NCBI GenBank assembly: GCA_964414925.1
Contig: CAYPXV010000076.1
Span: 1-7,320 of the forward strand
Direction: 5' to 3'
Length of the DNA stretch: 7,320 nt
Source: PeH17 sp964414925
GTDB taxonomy: Bacteria > Bacillota > Clostridia > Christensenellales > CAG-138
Below the pieces are notes generated by a model. The model made no database searches. It had not been told where the DNA came from and saw only the letters and a list, made by a program, of their open reading frames with translations. Below, piece after piece: positions 6,092 through 7,320 of the stretch. Position numbers and translations under genes: made by a program. Positions within the stretch are counted from its first letter, which is position 1. Each line of letters opens with the position of its first letter.

Positions 6092-7320
6092 GTGAATATA
6101 GTTTTTGTCGCAAGCGAAGCCGTTCCGTTTATCAAAACGGGTGGTTTGGCAGATGTTGTGGGAACGTTGAGCGGCGCACTTGCGTCACTTGGTGAATCCG
6201 TTACCGTAATTATCCCGAAGTACAGCATGATTTCGCAAACCTACCGTAAACAAATGCAGCATGTAACCGATTTTCATGTTACCATGGGATGGCGCAGGCA
6301 GTATGTCGGTGTGGAAAAAATAACGCATAACGGTGTAACGTTCCTGTTTGCCGATAACGAATATTACTTCAAACAGGATTATGTCTATTGCGACGGTAAT
6401 TTCGAAGCGGAACGGTTTTGCTGGTTTGCACGTGCGGCAATGGAAATGATGTGCAGGCTTGATATCGTGCCGGATATTTTACATCTTCATGACTGGCAAG
6501 CAGGTCTTTTGGCAATGCTGTTAAAAAACCAATATAACGGAGATAGGCGTTGGCACAGGACAAAAACCCTTTTCACCATTCATAACCTGCGTTATCAAGG
6601 CTTGATGAATCCGTTTTTGGTAAACGATATGCTGGGCGTCGGACAAAAAGCGTTGGAGTGTGCGGAATATTATTCCAATATCAATGCGCTGAAAGCGGGC
6701 ATAGTCTGTTCGGATAAGGTAAGCACGGTAAGCCCCACCTATGCGGCTGAAATAAAAACGCCTGTTTACGGTGAAACGCTTGACGGTCTTTTACGCAACT
6801 ACGATGTAAGGGGCATAATGAACGGCATAGATACCGTAAGCTTTGACCCTGCCGTCGATAAAGCATTGGCATTCAATTATTCTTCCGACGATATTATGCC
6901 TAAACGCAAATGCAAACTCAATTTTCAGCGTGAAGTGGGATTAATTGAAGATGCTTCAAAACCTTTGATTGCCGTCATATCAAGACTTACCAATCAAAAA
7001 GGTCTTGATATAATGGAACAGGCATTGCCGGGCATTATGGACTTGGGTGCGCAGATGATAGTTCTCGGCATGGGTGATTCGCATTATGAATACGTATTTT
7101 CTCAATATCAACAGATGAGAAAAGGGCAATTTGTCTTCCGCTGCGAAATGAACGATGCACTTGCAAGGCGAATTTATGCCGCAAGCGATATGTTCCTTAT
7201 GCCTTCCGCTTTTGAACCCTGTGGTCTATCGCAATTGTTTGCTCTGAGATACGGTTCGGTTCCTATCGTTCGAGAAACAGGCGGACTTGCCGACAGCATA
7301 AAACCCTATAATAAATTTAC
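6092..7320 (+). CDS. glgA: Glycogen synthase GlgA (GT5), ADP-glucose type, C-terminus cut by window edge
   Basis: Translated from GTG at 6092 the frame is open for 409 codons to the window edge. It starts MNIVFVASEAVPFIKTGGLADV; the KTGGL loop (K15-L19) binds ADP-glucose in GT5 enzymes. Further marks are HLHDWQAG (131-138), FTIHNLRYQG (161-170), NGID (244-247), ISRLTNQKG (296-304), SAFEPCGLSQ with the conserved catalytic Glu E375, and ETGGLADSI (395-403). Family role: transfers glucose from ADP-glucose to the non-reducing end of an alpha-1,4-glucan, in the cytoplasm. Members are about 475-480 residues, so around 70 C-terminal residues lie outside. No ATG competes with the GTG: the conserved MNIVFVASE start begins exactly there, behind AAAGGAG. 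The 21-base gap to the lipoprotein gene with no terminator or promoter argues for co-transcription. Other glg genes are not in view. Confidence 0.95.
   Translation, partial: MNIVFVASEAVPFIKTGGLADVVGTLSGALASLGESVTVIIPKYSMISQTYRKQMQHVTDFHVTMGWRRQYVGVEKITHNGVTFLFADNEYYFKQDYVYCDGNFEAERFCWFARAAMEMMCRLDIVPDILHLHDWQAGLLAMLLKNQYNGDRRWHRTKTLFTIHNLRYQGLMNPFLVNDMLGVGQKALECAEYYSNINALKAGIVCSDKVSTVSPTYAAEIKTPVYGETLDGLLRNYDVRGIMNGIDTVSFDPAVDKALAFNYSSDDIMPKRKCKLNFQREVGLIEDASKPLIAVISRLTNQKGLDIMEQALPGIMDLGAQMIVLGMGDSHYEYVFSQYQQMRKGQFVFRCEMNDALARRIYAASDMFLMPSAFEPCGLSQLFALRYGSVPIVRETGGLADSIKPYNKF

Overview
The window looks like a fragment of a low-to-medium GC Firmicute chromosome, most likely a Clostridia (Ruminococcaceae/Oscillospiraceae-like) gut or rumen organism. 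The evidence is: strong AAGGAG-type ribosome binding sites, TTGAAA/TATAAT-type promoters, a short Mrp/NBP35 ATPase with a Cys-rich N-terminus, and a very large CotH/lamin-tail surface lipoprotein. This placement is inference from protein style and cannot be confirmed without a search. No mobile element, tRNA, rRNA or CRISPR was seen.

Layout: two divergent gene sets face away from a 304-base intergenic region (2371-2674). Reading leftwards on the minus strand are (1) a membrane-anchored N-acetylmuramoyl-L-alanine amidase (2370-1405), (2) an Mrp/NBP35/ApbC-type P-loop ATPase of iron-sulfur cluster handling (1350-529), and (3) an exodeoxyribonuclease III/AP endonuclease (506-1, running off the window edge). 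Gaps of 54 and 22 bases, each holding a ribosome binding site and no convincing terminator, suggest one operon. Reading rightwards are (4) a 1131-residue lipoprotein with four lamin-tail-type repeats, a chitobiase C-terminal-type beta domain and a CotH kinase domain (2675-6070), and (5) a GTG-started glycogen synthase GlgA (6092-7320, running off the edge), only 21 bases downstream and therefore probably co-transcribed.

The intergenic region holds two good leftward sigma-A-type promoters in tandem, one extended -10 promoter pointing right, an inverted repeat over the rightward -35, a 10-bp direct repeat bracketing that promoter, and a GC-rich leader able to form competing hairpins ahead of the lipoprotein gene.

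Functionally the left operon is housekeeping (wall hydrolysis, Fe-S carrier, DNA repair) with no obvious shared pathway. The right pair is the most interesting part: an extracellular, lipid-anchored putative protein kinase with a long adhesive-looking ectodomain, coupled to intracellular glycogen synthesis. I do not see a wholly new multi-gene system here; the kinase lipoprotein is the best candidate for undescribed biology.
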